This document shows positions 1 through 9,521 of a stretch of DNA of 64,000 bases, in pieces. Origin of the DNA: Streptomyces sp. NBC_01216 (GTDB lineage Bacteria; Actinomycetota; Actinomycetes; Streptomycetales; Streptomycetaceae); the NCBI RefSeq assembly GCF_035994945.1, contig NZ_CP108677.1, forward strand, positions 372,001 through 436,000, given 5' to 3'. A program made the translations under genes and the position numbers. The stretch's first letter is position 1; the number at the start of each line of letters is the position of its first letter. The notes under the pieces were generated by a model. It searched no databases. It saw nothing but the letters and a program-made list of their open reading frames with translations, and was not told the origin of the DNA.

Positions 1-74
1 CCGGGTCCGGGACGGCCGCCTAGCCTCGGACGGGGGCAGCGGACGAATCCCGACTCCTAGAACGGGACCCTCGC

Positions 75-1655
75 ATGGCCGACGACCGGCAGTACGACGT
101 CATCGTCATCGGTACCGGAGCGGGCGGCGGCACCCTCGCTCACCGGCTGGCCTCGACCGGCCGGCGCATCCTGATCCTGGAACGCGGCGACTACCTGCCG
201 CGGGAACGGGACAACTGGGATTCCACCGCCGTGTTCGTCAAGGGGCGCTACCGAGCCCCCGAGTTCTGGTACGACAAGCACGGCAACGCCTTCCCGCCGG
301 AGGTGAACTACTACGTCGGGGGCAACACGAAGTTCTACGGCGCGGCGCTCTTCCGCCTCCGCCCGGAGGATTTCGGCGAACTGCGCCACCACGACGGGAT
401 CTCGCCGGCCTGGCCGATCCGGTACGAGGACCTGGAGCCCTACTACACCCAGGCGGAGCAGCTGTACCTGGTCCACGGGCGACATGGCGAGGACCCCACC
501 GAGGGGCCGGCCGGCGGCCCGTATCCTCGCCCGCCGGTCGCGCACGAGCCACGCATCCAGCAGCTGAGCGACGACCTGGAGAAGAAGGGGCTGCACCCCT
601 TCCACCTGCCGATCGGCGTGAACCTGACGCAGGACGACGACGGCCGGGCCACCCGGCACAGCGCCTGCATCCGCTGCGACCGGGTCGACGGCTTCCCCTG
701 CCTGCTGGGCGCCAAGTCCGACGCCCAGGTGATCTGTGTCGATCCCGCCCTGCGCCACGACAACGTCACGATGATCACGGGCGCCCATGTCCGGCGGCTG
801 GACACCGACCCGAGCGGCCGCACCGTCACCGGCGTCGTGGCCGAGTTCGAGGACGGCACGACCCGGGTGTTCGGCGCCGACATCGTGGTGGTCTCCTGCG
901 GCGCGGTCAACTCGGCCGCCCTGCTGCTGCGCTCCGCGAACGACCGGCATCCCGGCGGTCTGGCCAACAGTTCGGACGTGGTGGGCCGTCACTACATGCG
1001 GCACAACAACCTGGCGCTGATGGCGGTGTCGAAGGAACCCAACCCCACCAGGTTCCAGAAGACGCTCGCCCTGCACGACTGGTATCTGGGCGCGGACGAC
1101 TGGGACTTCCCGCTCGGCGGCATCCAGATGCTGGGCAAGTCGGACGCCGACCAGGTGCGCGGCGAGGCGCCGCGCTGGGCGGGCGCCGCGCTGCCCGACA
1201 TGCCCTTCGAGACGCTGGCGCACCACGCGGTCGACTTCTGGCTGTGCGGGGAGGACCTGCCGCTGCCGGAGAGCCGCGTCACCCTGGACAAGGACGGCGC
1301 CGTTCACCTGGCGCTCGACGAGAAGAACAACATCGCCGGGCTGCACCGGCTGCGGCACCGGCTGCAGGGAATGCTCGGCCATCTGGGCATGCACGAGCAG
1401 CATCTGCTGCCGCGCAGCATCTACCTCCACAAGGGCATGCCGATCGGGGCCACCGCGCACCAGGCCGGCACCGTCCGCTTCGGCGCGGATCCGAGGTCGT
1501 CCGCGCTGGACCTCACCTGCAAGGCCCACGACCTGGACAACCTCTACGTCGTCGACACGTCCTTCTTTCCGAGCATCGGTGCGGTGAACCCCTCGCTGAC
1601 GGCGATGGCCAACGCCCTGCGGGTCGGCGACCACCTCGCGGCCCGCCTGGGCTGA
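75..1655 (+). CDS. GMC-family FAD-dependent oxidoreductase
   Basis: A 526-residue flavoprotein dehydrogenase of the glucose-methanol-choline family, probably oxidising an alcohol or sugar. The N-terminus carries the FAD dinucleotide fold GTGAGGG followed by an acidic strand end (ILERGD). The C-terminal GMC part has HQAGT with the expected active-site histidine and a final FAD-contact segment (VVDTSFFPSIGAVNPS). A cysteine group CIRCDRVDGFPC near residues 196-207 resembles the gluconate-dehydrogenase-like branch rather than choline oxidases. It is convergent with cydB and no small subunit or cytochrome partner is visible, so the substrate is unknown. The ATG at 75 lacks a strong ribosome site. 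Family is secure; substrate is not. Confidence 0.9.
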   Translation: MADDRQYDVIVIGTGAGGGTLAHRLASTGRRILILERGDYLPRERDNWDSTAVFVKGRYRAPEFWYDKHGNAFPPEVNYYVGGNTKFYGAALFRLRPEDFGELRHHDGISPAWPIRYEDLEPYYTQAEQLYLVHGRHGEDPTEGPAGGPYPRPPVAHEPRIQQLSDDLEKKGLHPFHLPIGVNLTQDDDGRATRHSACIRCDRVDGFPCLLGAKSDAQVICVDPALRHDNVTMITGAHVRRLDTDPSGRTVTGVVAEFEDGTTRVFGADIVVVSCGAVNSAALLLRSANDRHPGGLANSSDVVGRHYMRHNNLALMAVSKEPNPTRFQKTLALHDWYLGADDWDFPLGGIQMLGKSDADQVRGEAPRWAGAALPDMPFETLAHHAVDFWLCGEDLPLPESRVTLDKDGAVHLALDEKNNIAGLHRLRHRLQGMLGHLGMHEQHLLPRSIYLHKGMPIGATAHQAGTVRFGADPRSSALDLTCKAHDLDNLYVVDTSFFPSIGAVNPSLTAMANALRVGDHLAARLG

Positions 1656-1711
1656 ACCCGGAACGCCGGGCGGCGCGGGGTGTTCCGCCGACGCCCTCTC
1701 GCCGGGGACGC

Positions 1712-2755
1712 TCAGCGACCGGTTCCCGGGGCGGGGGCGTCAGGGGCGGAGGTCTCGGCGGGCGGCTCCAGGTCACCGAGCGTGTCCAGCCGGTAGAGCA
1801 GCACGAGCGCCGGGCCGACGAGGACGACCGCGACGAGGGTCACCAGCCCCAGCCAGCGCATGGTGGGCGCGGCGCCGGCCGCCTCCGTCACGGTCAGGGA
1901 GGTGGGCAGGACGTAGGGCCGCTGCGCCAGCCCCCAGGCTCCGACCGTGAGGGCCACGCTCGCCACAGCGGTCCAGCGGGACCAGTCCTGGGACCGGCGC
2001 ACCAGCAGGAACACCGTCGCCGCCCCGCAGGCGGCGGCCGACACGATCAGCAGCAGCCCCCAGCCGCCGGTGAGGCCCTCCCAGACGTAGCGGGCGTCGC
2101 CGTGGGTGACGGGCAGGGCCACGAGGGCGAGGGCCACCACGGCGGCGAACGCGAGCAGTGCCCGCAGCCGGAAGTAGTCGACGAGGTCGTCGGCGCCGAA
2201 CCGGCGCGCGTCGCACCACAGGAAGACCGCTCCGAGGAACGCGGTGGCCGCGATCGCGAGGAGACCCGTCAGGACCGAGGTCGGGTTCGCCCATGCCTCG
2301 GCGTCGGAGGTCGTGCCGATCGCGACCCGGCCGGAGGCGATGCCGCCGAGGACCGCCCCGAGGAAGAACGGGGTGAGCAGCGAGGAGACGGCGAACGCCG
2401 CGCCGTAGACACGGCGCCGGGCCAGGCTGCGGGCCGGTTTGCGCAGGGCGAAGCCCGCGCCGCGGAGCACCAGGCCGACGGCCGCAAGGGCCAGGGGGAG
2501 CCACATCGCCTCGAAGACGGCCTGGAACATGGCCGGGAAGCCGGTCCACATGAGGATGAAGACGAAGATCAGCCAGACGTTGTTGACCTCCCAGACCGGG
2601 GCCATCGCGTGGTCGATGAGCCGCCGGGGCCGCTCGCCGCGTTCGGCTCCCCCCGCCAGGAGGTCCCAGAAGCCCGCGCCGTAGTCGGTGCCCCCGGCGC
2701 AGGCGTAGGCGGCGACCGCGAAGACCATCACCCAGGCGACGAACTCGGCCGTCAT
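1712..2755 (-). CDS. cydB: Cytochrome bd ubiquinol oxidase subunit II
   Basis: A 347-residue membrane protein, the second core subunit of the cytochrome bd quinol oxidase, which reduces oxygen with high affinity without pumping protons. The N-terminus shows the CydB-type helix and GTDYGAGFWDLL motif, and the chain has about eight hydrophobic segments. Its ATG overlaps the cydA stop in ATGA (2752-2755), so the two are translationally coupled. The C-terminal tail is a Pro/Ala-rich extension. No cydC/cydD assembly transporter follows: the next gene is the convergent GMC oxidoreductase. Confidence 0.95.
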   Translation of the reverse strand: MTAEFVAWVMVFAVAAYACAGGTDYGAGFWDLLAGGAERGERPRRLIDHAMAPVWEVNNVWLIFVFILMWTGFPAMFQAVFEAMWLPLALAAVGLVLRGAGFALRKPARSLARRRVYGAAFAVSSLLTPFFLGAVLGGIASGRVAIGTTSDAEAWANPTSVLTGLLAIAATAFLGAVFLWCDARRFGADDLVDYFRLRALLAFAAVVALALVALPVTHGDARYVWEGLTGGWGLLLIVSAAACGAATVFLLVRRSQDWSRWTAVASVALTVGAWGLAQRPYVLPTSLTVTEAAGAAPTMRWLGLVTLVAVVLVGPALVLLYRLDTLGDLEPPAETSAPDAPAPGTGR

Positions 2756-4233
2756 GACGCGCCTCCGGTCGTACGGCCGGACGTGCCGCCCGGCGTGTTG
2801 CCGACGGCTCCGTCCTGCGGTGCTCTTCTGGGCCCGTACGGCGTGTCGGTCTCGGGCGTCGGCGCGACGACGGGTGCCGTGTTCGCGTCGGCGGCCCGCC
2901 AGCGGGTGCGCATCTTCAGGAGCGTCGCGAGGAACCCTCCGAGAACCGCCGTGTAGACGACGACCACGAGGCCGAACATCGTCCAGAGCGCGCCGGCGTC
3001 GGTGTCGGTCACCGCCTCCGACACCCGCATGTGCTGGTAGACGATCCAGGGCTGGCGGCCCACCTCCGTGGTGATCCAGCCGCACTCGACGGTGACCAGG
3101 CAGGCCGCTCCGGCGACCGCCGCGCAGCGGAGGAACCAGCGGCTGCGCGGGAGGTCCCGGTGGCGGAACCAGCACCAGGCGTACCAGAGTGCGAGCAGGA
3201 CCAGCAGGCTGCCGACGGTGACCATGATGTCGAAGGCCCAGTGGGCGAGGGTGGCCTGGACGGCCGTGGGGCGGTCGGACGCCGGTACCGAGGTCAGTCC
3301 GGTCACCTCGGTGCTCGGCTTGAAGCCGGCGAGGATGGAGTCCAGTTGCGGGATCTCGATCCCGCCGGAGACCGTCCCGTCGTCGTTCAGCCAGCCGAAC
3401 AGGTATTCGGGCACGTGGGTGTCCGTCTTCCAGACGAGTTCGGTGGCGGCGAACTTGACCGGCTGCTGGTGGAAGACGGCTCGGGCGGTGGAGTCGCCGA
3501 TCATGAACTGGACCGGGGTGAGGATCGCCGCGACGGTGAACGGCAGCGTGAAGCCGAGCCGGTGGTACCGGTCGCGGCGCCCTCGGAGCAGGCCGACGGC
3601 GTAGACCCCGGCGACCACGAATCCCGCGGTCATGAACATCGCGACCACGAAGTGCCAGTACTCCGGGCCGAACATGGGAGTGAAGACGGCCTGCCGCACG
3701 TCGACGCCGACCGGGTTTCCCCGCGCGTCGAGCGAGAAGCCCCGCGGTGTGTTCATCCAGGCGTTGGCGGCGATGATGCCGAACGCGCCCATCAGCGCCG
3801 CCAACGGGAGCGGTACCCCCAGCCAGAAGTGGGTCCAGGGCTTCAGCCGGCGCCATCCGTAGAGATAGATCGCGATCAGGACGGCTTCGAGGAAGAAGGC
3901 CCATGCCTCCACGCCGAACCCGAGTCCGAAGACGTCGCCCCAGCGTCCCAGCATGCCGGGCCAGAGCAGCCCGAGCTCGAACGACAGCACCGTGCCGGTG
4001 ACGACGCCGACGGCGAACTGCACCGCCATCACCGCCGACCAGCGCCGGGCGAGCTTCAGCGCGACGGGGTCGGCGCGGCGCAGCCCACGGTGGTGCATCA
4101 GCAGCGTGAACGCCGGCAGCGCCACCCCGAAGGGGACCAGCAGGATGTGCGCGCCCAGGGTGAAGGCCATCAGTTCGCGTGCGGGCAGGAGCTGGGACGG
4201 CGCGTCCGCCGCGTGGATCACGGTGCCGAGCAT
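2752..4233 (-). CDS. cydA: Cytochrome bd ubiquinol oxidase subunit I
   Basis: A 493-residue subunit carrying the haems and quinol site of cytochrome bd oxidase. The N-terminal helix contains the haem-ligand histidine region (AFTLGAHILLVPFG), and the conserved GRQPW motif near residue 390 is intact (TEVGRQPWIVYQHMR). About nine membrane segments are evident. The loop between helices 6 and 7 looks short, as in the actinobacterial short-Q-loop form. It lies 67 bp downstream of the SDR gene on the same strand and overlaps cydB by 4 bp. A respiratory role at low oxygen follows from the family. Confidence 0.96.
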   Translation of the reverse strand: MLGTVIHAADAPSQLLPARELMAFTLGAHILLVPFGVALPAFTLLMHHRGLRRADPVALKLARRWSAVMAVQFAVGVVTGTVLSFELGLLWPGMLGRWGDVFGLGFGVEAWAFFLEAVLIAIYLYGWRRLKPWTHFWLGVPLPLAALMGAFGIIAANAWMNTPRGFSLDARGNPVGVDVRQAVFTPMFGPEYWHFVVAMFMTAGFVVAGVYAVGLLRGRRDRYHRLGFTLPFTVAAILTPVQFMIGDSTARAVFHQQPVKFAATELVWKTDTHVPEYLFGWLNDDGTVSGGIEIPQLDSILAGFKPSTEVTGLTSVPASDRPTAVQATLAHWAFDIMVTVGSLLVLLALWYAWCWFRHRDLPRSRWFLRCAAVAGAACLVTVECGWITTEVGRQPWIVYQHMRVSEAVTDTDAGALWTMFGLVVVVYTAVLGGFLATLLKMRTRWRAADANTAPVVAPTPETDTPYGPRRAPQDGAVGNTPGGTSGRTTGGAS

Positions 4234-4300
4234 GGGTGCCTCGCATGGTCCGTGCGGCCGGCGGCCCGCCGGCCGGGAGTGGCAGGGTCGTGGCCGGCGT

Positions 4301-5140
4301 TCAGCCTCCGGTGGCGAACCCGGGGAAGAGCGTCATCCCGCCGTCGACGAACAGCGTCGTACCCACGACGTAGTCGAGCAGGTCGGAGGCGAGGGCGACG
4401 GCCGCGTGGGCGATGTCCTCGGGGTCGCCCACCCGGCCGTACGGGATGAGCCGCAGGAGGTCGGCTTCCGCCTCGGGGGTGGACCAGGCGTCATGGTTGA
4501 TGGGCGTACGGATCGCGCCGGGCGCGATCGCGTTGACCCGGACCCGGTGGGGCGCCAGCTCCTGGGCGAGGGTCTCCATCATCATCCCCACGCCCCCCTT
4601 GGAGGCGGCGTAGTTCACGTGTCCGGCCCAGGGAATGACCTGGTGCACCGAACTCATGCAGATGATCTTCCCGGCCGACCGGGACACGTCCTCCACCACG
4701 CCACGCCGCAGGAACTCCTTGGCGGCCTCGCGCGCGCAGAGGAACTGCCCGGTGAGATTGACGTCGATGACCTTCTGCCACTGCGCGCGCGTCATCTCCG
4801 TGACCGCCGCGTCCCGCTGCAGGCCGGCGTTGGCGACCATGATGTCGATCGTGCCGAATTCCTCGACCGCGCGGTCGACCATGGCGACGACCTGGTCCTC
4901 GTCGGACACGTCGGCCTGGTGGGCGTAGGCGCGGACTCCGAAGCCCTCGATCCGGGCGACGACCTTCGCGGCCTCCTCGGCACCCGCGACGTAGTTCACC
5001 ACCACGTCCGCGCCCGCCCGGCCCAGAGCGACGGCGGTGGCCAGGCCGATACCCGAGTTGGCGCCGGTGACCAGCGCCTTCTGTCCCATGAGCAGGTGCG
5101 CGGGCACGATCGTACGGCTGTTGTCGGCACCGGTTGCCAC
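4301..5140 (-). CDS. SDR-family dehydrogenase, glucose 1-dehydrogenase-like
   Basis: A 279-residue classical short-chain dehydrogenase. It has the nucleotide-binding motif VTGANSGIG near residue 25, NAG in the central strand and the catalytic YxxxK as YAASK, followed by a C-terminal VDGG segment. The closest general type is glucose 1-dehydrogenase-like SDRs that use NAD(P). I chose the GTG at 5140 because AAGGAG stands 5-6 bases ahead; the frame stays open further upstream, but the added residues are low-complexity and lack SDR character. It is the first gene of a possible minus-strand SDR-cydA-cydB unit. The natural substrate cannot be read from the sequence. Confidence 0.88.
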   Translation of the reverse strand: MATGADNSRTIVPAHLLMGQKALVTGANSGIGLATAVALGRAGADVVVNYVAGAEEAAKVVARIEGFGVRAYAHQADVSDEDQVVAMVDRAVEEFGTIDIMVANAGLQRDAAVTEMTRAQWQKVIDVNLTGQFLCAREAAKEFLRRGVVEDVSRSAGKIICMSSVHQVIPWAGHVNYAASKGGVGMMMETLAQELAPHRVRVNAIAPGAIRTPINHDAWSTPEAEADLLRLIPYGRVGDPEDIAHAAVALASDLLDYVVGTTLFVDGGMTLFPGFATGG

Positions 5141-5466
5141 GTTCACTCCTTCGACGCGTTCCGACGGCGCACCGGCCCGCGGGCTCCACACGGTCCGGTG
5201 ACGCGAGGGGAGGCCGGCCTCGGCGGTGGGCCAGGAAGACTCCACCGGGACATCGCCCGCCTGGGCACAGACGAAAGCACCCGCCGCCGCGGCGCGGGGG
5301 ACCGGCGCGCGCGGAGGTGGGGTTTCCTCCGCGCACGTCACACCGGCGGACCAATGTCGCGGGAGGCGACGGGGGCGCCACCCGGCGCTCCCGAGGTGCC
5401 CGGCCCCACGACCGAGAGCATGCTGACAGGGAGAAGTGAATCCTCCTGGCCGACGAGGGGGCCCTC
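5141..5466. other. Intergenic region between divergent genes
   Basis: 326 bp of G+C-rich DNA between the SDR gene and the divergent phosphatase gene. Both promoters should lie here, but I see no convincing -35/-10 pair, operator or small gene. Confidence 0.5.
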
Positions 5467-7839
5467 GTGGAACCCAGCAATGAGGCGGACCGCCCCGGCC
5501 TCCGCGCGCAGGGCGGTTCCGCCCTCGAGGGCGTCGCCGCCGCGCTGCTGGACGAGCACGGCCGGATCTCCTGGTGGTCGCGGACCGGACAGGAGATCCT
5601 CGGCTGGACCGGCCACGAGGTGACCGGCCGGCCTCTGCGGGAGCTGCTGGCCGAGAGCGGCCCGGACGACTTCCCGGGCGTGGCGGCCGGAGTGCGCAGG
5701 GTGCGGATGCGGCACCGGTCGGGCCGGTCGCTTGAGGTCGACGTCCGGCTCACGGACGCGGATGCCTCACCCGGTTGGCTGGTGCTGATGCTGGCGCCCG
5801 GCGGGCCCCACGACTGGGACAGGGACCGGGATCTCGCGCGGGCCCTGCTGGCCCAGGACGGCATCGGGATCACCCAGCTCGACATGGAGCTGCGTCCCGT
5901 GCGCACGAACGCCGCGATGGACGCGCTGCGGCCGGTGGGAGCGGGGGACGACTGGCTGGACGGGCTGACCGCACGGGACGACGGCGGCAACGCGCGCACC
6001 GCCTTCGAGCAGGTGTCCGTGACCGGCATGCCCTTCGTCGGGCATGTCTACGACTCCGGCCCGCCCGGCGGTCCCTCGGCCCTCGCCCTGTCCTGCTTCC
6101 GCACCGACGACATCCTGGGCATGCCGGTCGGCGTCGTGGTCGAGGCGGTGCGGGTCACGGAACCCGGTCCGCTGCGCCTCACCGACGCGTACCGTCGCGC
6201 CTTCGAGACCAGCGGCTCCCTGGACGTCATCCAAGTGGCCCAGGACCTGGCCACCATCCTGGTGCCGGCCCTCGGCGACTTCGCCACGGTGGACTACCCC
6301 GAGGACGTCCTCCAGGGCCGCGACCCGGTACAGGGCTACCGTGGCCAGGAGGCGTCCGCGCCCCGGCGGGTGGCGGTGAAGGCGTTCGACGGCAGGTGGC
6401 CTCCCGGGCTGATCCAGGTGGGCGAGCCCATCCCCCGGGTACCGGAGAGTCCCGAGACCGCCGCCAAGGGCATCGGCGGGGTGGTCGTCGCCGACGCCCA
6501 GACGGCGCGCCGAATCCTGGGCGAGGACCCGGTGCTCATCCGGCGCTTCACGCCCGAGGGCATGCACGACTCACTCGGCTGCCCGCTCTACCGGCGCGGC
6601 CGGTTCTTCGGCTACGCGCAGGTCTACCGCACCCGGACCGCGGACGCGTTCGACGAGAGCGACGTCAAACTGATGCACGACCTGTGCGCGCGGACCGCGA
6701 CGAGCATCGACAACGCCTTCCGCTTCATCCGCGAGCACCAGGCGGCCGTGGTGCTCCAGCGCAGCCTGCTGCCCCCGGCGTCGACGAGCAGTTCGGCGGC
6801 CGAGACGGCGGGCATGTACCTGCCCGCGGGCGGGACCGTGAGTGTCGGGGGCGACTGGTTCGACGCGTTCGGCCTGTCCTCGCTGAGGATCGGGCTCGTC
6901 GTCGGCGACGTCGTGGGACACGGGCTGGAGGCGGCGGCGACCATGGCCCGCCTGAGGACGGCCGTACAGACGCTCGCCGATCTCGACCTTCCTCCCGAGG
7001 AGCTGCTGACGCGGCTCGACGACCTGGTCCAGCGCATGCAGGTGGAGGCCGAGGAGCCCGACGGCGTGGGCGGATCGTGTCTGTTCGCCGTCTATGATCC
7101 CGTCAGCCGCGTCTGCCGCATGGCCTCCGCGGGCCATCCGCCGCCGGCTCTGGTGACCCCGACCGGAGAGGTCGGCTTCCCGCCTCTCGTACCGGGCCCG
7201 CTCCTCGGGGTGGGGGACAACCCCTTCGAGGTGTCGAGCGTGACGCTGCCCCCGGACAGCGTGCTCGTCTTCTACACGGACGGCCTGCTCGGGCGCGACT
7301 CGACGGCGGGAACGACACGGCTCACGTCGGACCTCGCCGAACTCTGCCGCCCCGACCGGTCCCTCGAGGCCATCGGCAACGGACTGCTCACCCGCCATCC
7401 GGACGTGGACCACCCGCCCGACGACATCACGCTGCTGCTCGCCCGGACCCGTGCCGTCTCCGCCCGTAACACGGCCACCTGGCAGTACCCGCCGGACCCC
7501 GTCGCCGCGCACGAGGCTCGCCATCACGTCACTGCCCAACTGGAGGCGTGGGGACTGCACGACCTGCTGTTCAGTACCGAACTCATCGTCAGCGAACTCG
7601 TCACCAACGCGATCCGCTACGCCGGGGGCCCGGTCACGCTGCGGCTGATCCACGATCGCGTCCTGGTCTGCGAGGTGTCCGACCCGAGCAACACCCAGCC
7701 CCGGCTGCGCCGCGCGCTGAGCACCGACGAGGGAGGCCGGGGCCTGTTCCTCGTCGCCCAGCTCAGCACCCGGTGGGGCAGCCGCTACACCGACCGCGGC
7801 AAGACCATCTGGACCGAACAGCAGCTGCCGGACGTGTGA
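5467..7839 (+). CDS. PAS-GAF-SpoIIE phosphatase with C-terminal HATPase
   Basis: A 790-residue cytoplasmic regulator. An N-terminal PAS domain (about residues 20-105) is followed by a second PAS-like region (110-235) and a GAF domain (about 240-440). A PP2C/SpoIIE-type phosphatase domain (about 450-650) shows GGDWFDAF and VGDVVGHG metal-site motifs. A C-terminal HATPase domain (about 665-785) has the N-box ELVTNAIRY and a GGRGLFL glycine box. Such proteins usually dephosphorylate an anti-sigma-factor antagonist and may also phosphorylate or bind it, giving a partner switch. No antagonist gene is adjacent; the SigB/SigF-type factor at 18.6 kb is a possible but unproven target. The GTG start follows an in-frame stop at 5437. 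Confidence 0.9.
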   Translation: MEPSNEADRPGLRAQGGSALEGVAAALLDEHGRISWWSRTGQEILGWTGHEVTGRPLRELLAESGPDDFPGVAAGVRRVRMRHRSGRSLEVDVRLTDADASPGWLVLMLAPGGPHDWDRDRDLARALLAQDGIGITQLDMELRPVRTNAAMDALRPVGAGDDWLDGLTARDDGGNARTAFEQVSVTGMPFVGHVYDSGPPGGPSALALSCFRTDDILGMPVGVVVEAVRVTEPGPLRLTDAYRRAFETSGSLDVIQVAQDLATILVPALGDFATVDYPEDVLQGRDPVQGYRGQEASAPRRVAVKAFDGRWPPGLIQVGEPIPRVPESPETAAKGIGGVVVADAQTARRILGEDPVLIRRFTPEGMHDSLGCPLYRRGRFFGYAQVYRTRTADAFDESDVKLMHDLCARTATSIDNAFRFIREHQAAVVLQRSLLPPASTSSSAAETAGMYLPAGGTVSVGGDWFDAFGLSSLRIGLVVGDVVGHGLEAAATMARLRTAVQTLADLDLPPEELLTRLDDLVQRMQVEAEEPDGVGGSCLFAVYDPVSRVCRMASAGHPPPALVTPTGEVGFPPLVPGPLLGVGDNPFEVSSVTLPPDSVLVFYTDGLLGRDSTAGTTRLTSDLAELCRPDRSLEAIGNGLLTRHPDVDHPPDDITLLLARTRAVSARNTATWQYPPDPVAAHEARHHVTAQLEAWGLHDLLFSTELIVSELVTNAIRYAGGPVTLRLIHDRVLVCEVSDPSNTQPRLRRALSTDEGGRGLFLVAQLSTRWGSRYTDRGKTIWTEQQLPDV

Positions 7840-8116
7840 GGGAAGCGCCGGCGCCCTCACCCGGGGTGCCGGGCCGGCGCGGGACCCACCGGTCGCGAGG
7901 GCATGCGGGGCGCGCGGACCGTTCCGCGGCCGGACCATCGGTCGCGGGGCCGTCCGCGCTCGGCCCCGCCGGCCGGGCCACACTGCCGGCCGGATACGCT
8001 GCGGCCCCGGGCCCTTCAGGCGAACACCGTCACGGTTCCCGACGGGCGCGCGGTCCGGCCCGCCCCGTCGTGGGAAGACGGAGACGGAGGCCCCCCTCCC
8101 CACCTGGAAGCGACCG

Positions 8117-9151
8117 ATGACGACTCCCGGCACCCGGCTGGTCCACCGCGCGGCCCGCCGCGCCCGCGCCGCGCGCTCGGCCGCGGTCCACTCGGTGCGC
8201 GCGGTGTGCCGCTCGGCCGCGCGCCGGTGGCCGGCGCTCCGGGCGACGCCCGTGGCGCTGTGGCGCGACGACGTGGCCGACTGGGCGGCGGCCCTCACCT
8301 ACTACGCGATCCTCGCCCTGGTACCGGCACTGCTGGTGGCGGTGACGCTGACCGGCCTGGTGAGTCCGGACGGTACGGACCGGCTGATCGTCCTGGTGTC
8401 GTCCTGGGCACCCGCCGAGTCCGGCGCCACGCTACGGGAGACGCTGCGCGAACTCGCGGCGGAGCGGTCGGCCGCATGGGTGCTCATCGCCGCCGGTACG
8501 GTCAGTTCGCTCTGGTCGGCCTCCAGCCATCTGGCCGTCTTCCGGCGCGCGCTGCACGCCATGCACCGGGTCGAGGACCGCCGGCCGGCGCTCCACACCG
8601 CGCCGCTCATCGTCCTCAACGCCGCACTCCTGCTCGCGCTTCTGGTGACCAGTGCCGGGGTGCTCGTCTTCACGGAGCCGGTCGCCCGCGCGGTCGAGGG
8701 CCTGTTGGGAGTGCACGTGATGTCCGCCCGCGCGTGGACCCTGCTGCGCTGGCTCGGGCTGCTCACCCTGGTGACGCTCCTGGTGCTGGTGCTCTTCCGG
8801 ACCGGCCCGGCGGTGGCGAAGACCCGTGCGCACGCGGCACCCGGCGCGGCACTCGCGGTGCTGCTGTGGCTGACGGGTTCGGCCGCGTTCTCGCTGTACG
8901 CGACGAGTTTCGGGACGTACAGCAGGCTCTACGGTTCGCTCGCCGGAGTGGTCGTCTTCCTGGTCTGGCTGTGGAGTTCGCATCTGTCGCTGCTGGCGGG
9001 GGCGCAGTTCGCGGCCGAGTCGGCGCGCGTCACCGGCCGTCCTCGCGAGGACGCCGGGGACCCGGTCCGGACAGGGGAGCCGGACCCGGCCACGGAGCGG
9101 GCGGCGGTACCGGCCGGGAAACGGGCGGCGGAACAAGCCGAAGAACGCTGA
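8117..9151 (+). CDS. YihY/virulence factor BrkB family membrane protein
   Basis: A 344-residue inner-membrane protein. After an Arg/Ala-rich cytoplasmic start it has about six hydrophobic segments, beginning near WAAALTYYAILALVPALL (residues 56-75), the signature entry helix of the YihY/BrkB family. The tail after residue 300 is charged and probably disordered. Function of the family is not settled; despite old names it is not an RNase. A GGAAG ribosome site stands 6 bases before the ATG. The gene is not clearly in an operon. Confidence 0.88.
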   Translation: MTTPGTRLVHRAARRARAARSAAVHSVRAVCRSAARRWPALRATPVALWRDDVADWAAALTYYAILALVPALLVAVTLTGLVSPDGTDRLIVLVSSWAPAESGATLRETLRELAAERSAAWVLIAAGTVSSLWSASSHLAVFRRALHAMHRVEDRRPALHTAPLIVLNAALLLALLVTSAGVLVFTEPVARAVEGLLGVHVMSARAWTLLRWLGLLTLVTLLVLVLFRTGPAVAKTRAHAAPGAALAVLLWLTGSAAFSLYATSFGTYSRLYGSLAGVVVFLVWLWSSHLSLLAGAQFAAESARVTGRPREDAGDPVRTGEPDPATERAAVPAGKRAAEQAEER

Positions 9152-9521
9152 GACCGGCACCGGGTACGGGCACGGCCGCCGACCGGGTCCGCCGGATCGC
9201 CTGCGTCCGTCGCACGTCGCCGACTTGACGGACCCGCGGCCCGGCTCGCACTCCGCCACGGCGGCGGCGCGGTCACCCGGCGGCCTGCGGGTTCCGGGCC
9301 GGGTCGGGCGTCCCTGCGGGCTGCTCGCTCCATACCGCCTCGATCGAACCCTTTGTCCGTATTCTTCGTGCGCCGCAGCGTTGAGGACACCTCCCGCGTG
9401 GGTGGCCGGCACCGAACGACCAGTACGCTTTCGCGCCAATAGTCTCCTCGCACAGATGATTTAATCTCTCGCCGGTCTAAGTTCCATGACACAGGTGCCG
9501 GTTCATCCCAGGAGGTCGGAT
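9152..9521 (+). other. Intergenic region upstream of galactose oxidase
   Basis: 370 bp between the YihY gene and the galactose oxidase gene. The last 100 bases are less G+C-rich than the surroundings (around 9440-9485) and probably carry the promoter and leader. No clear operator was found. An AGGAGG ribosome site at about 9510-9515 precedes the TTG start at 9522. Confidence 0.45.

Noticed and set aside
57..1634. 525-codon minus-strand frame opposite the GMC oxidoreductase
   Set aside because: Antisense shadow with low-complexity Val/Arg/Gly composition; plus strand has clear FAD motifs.
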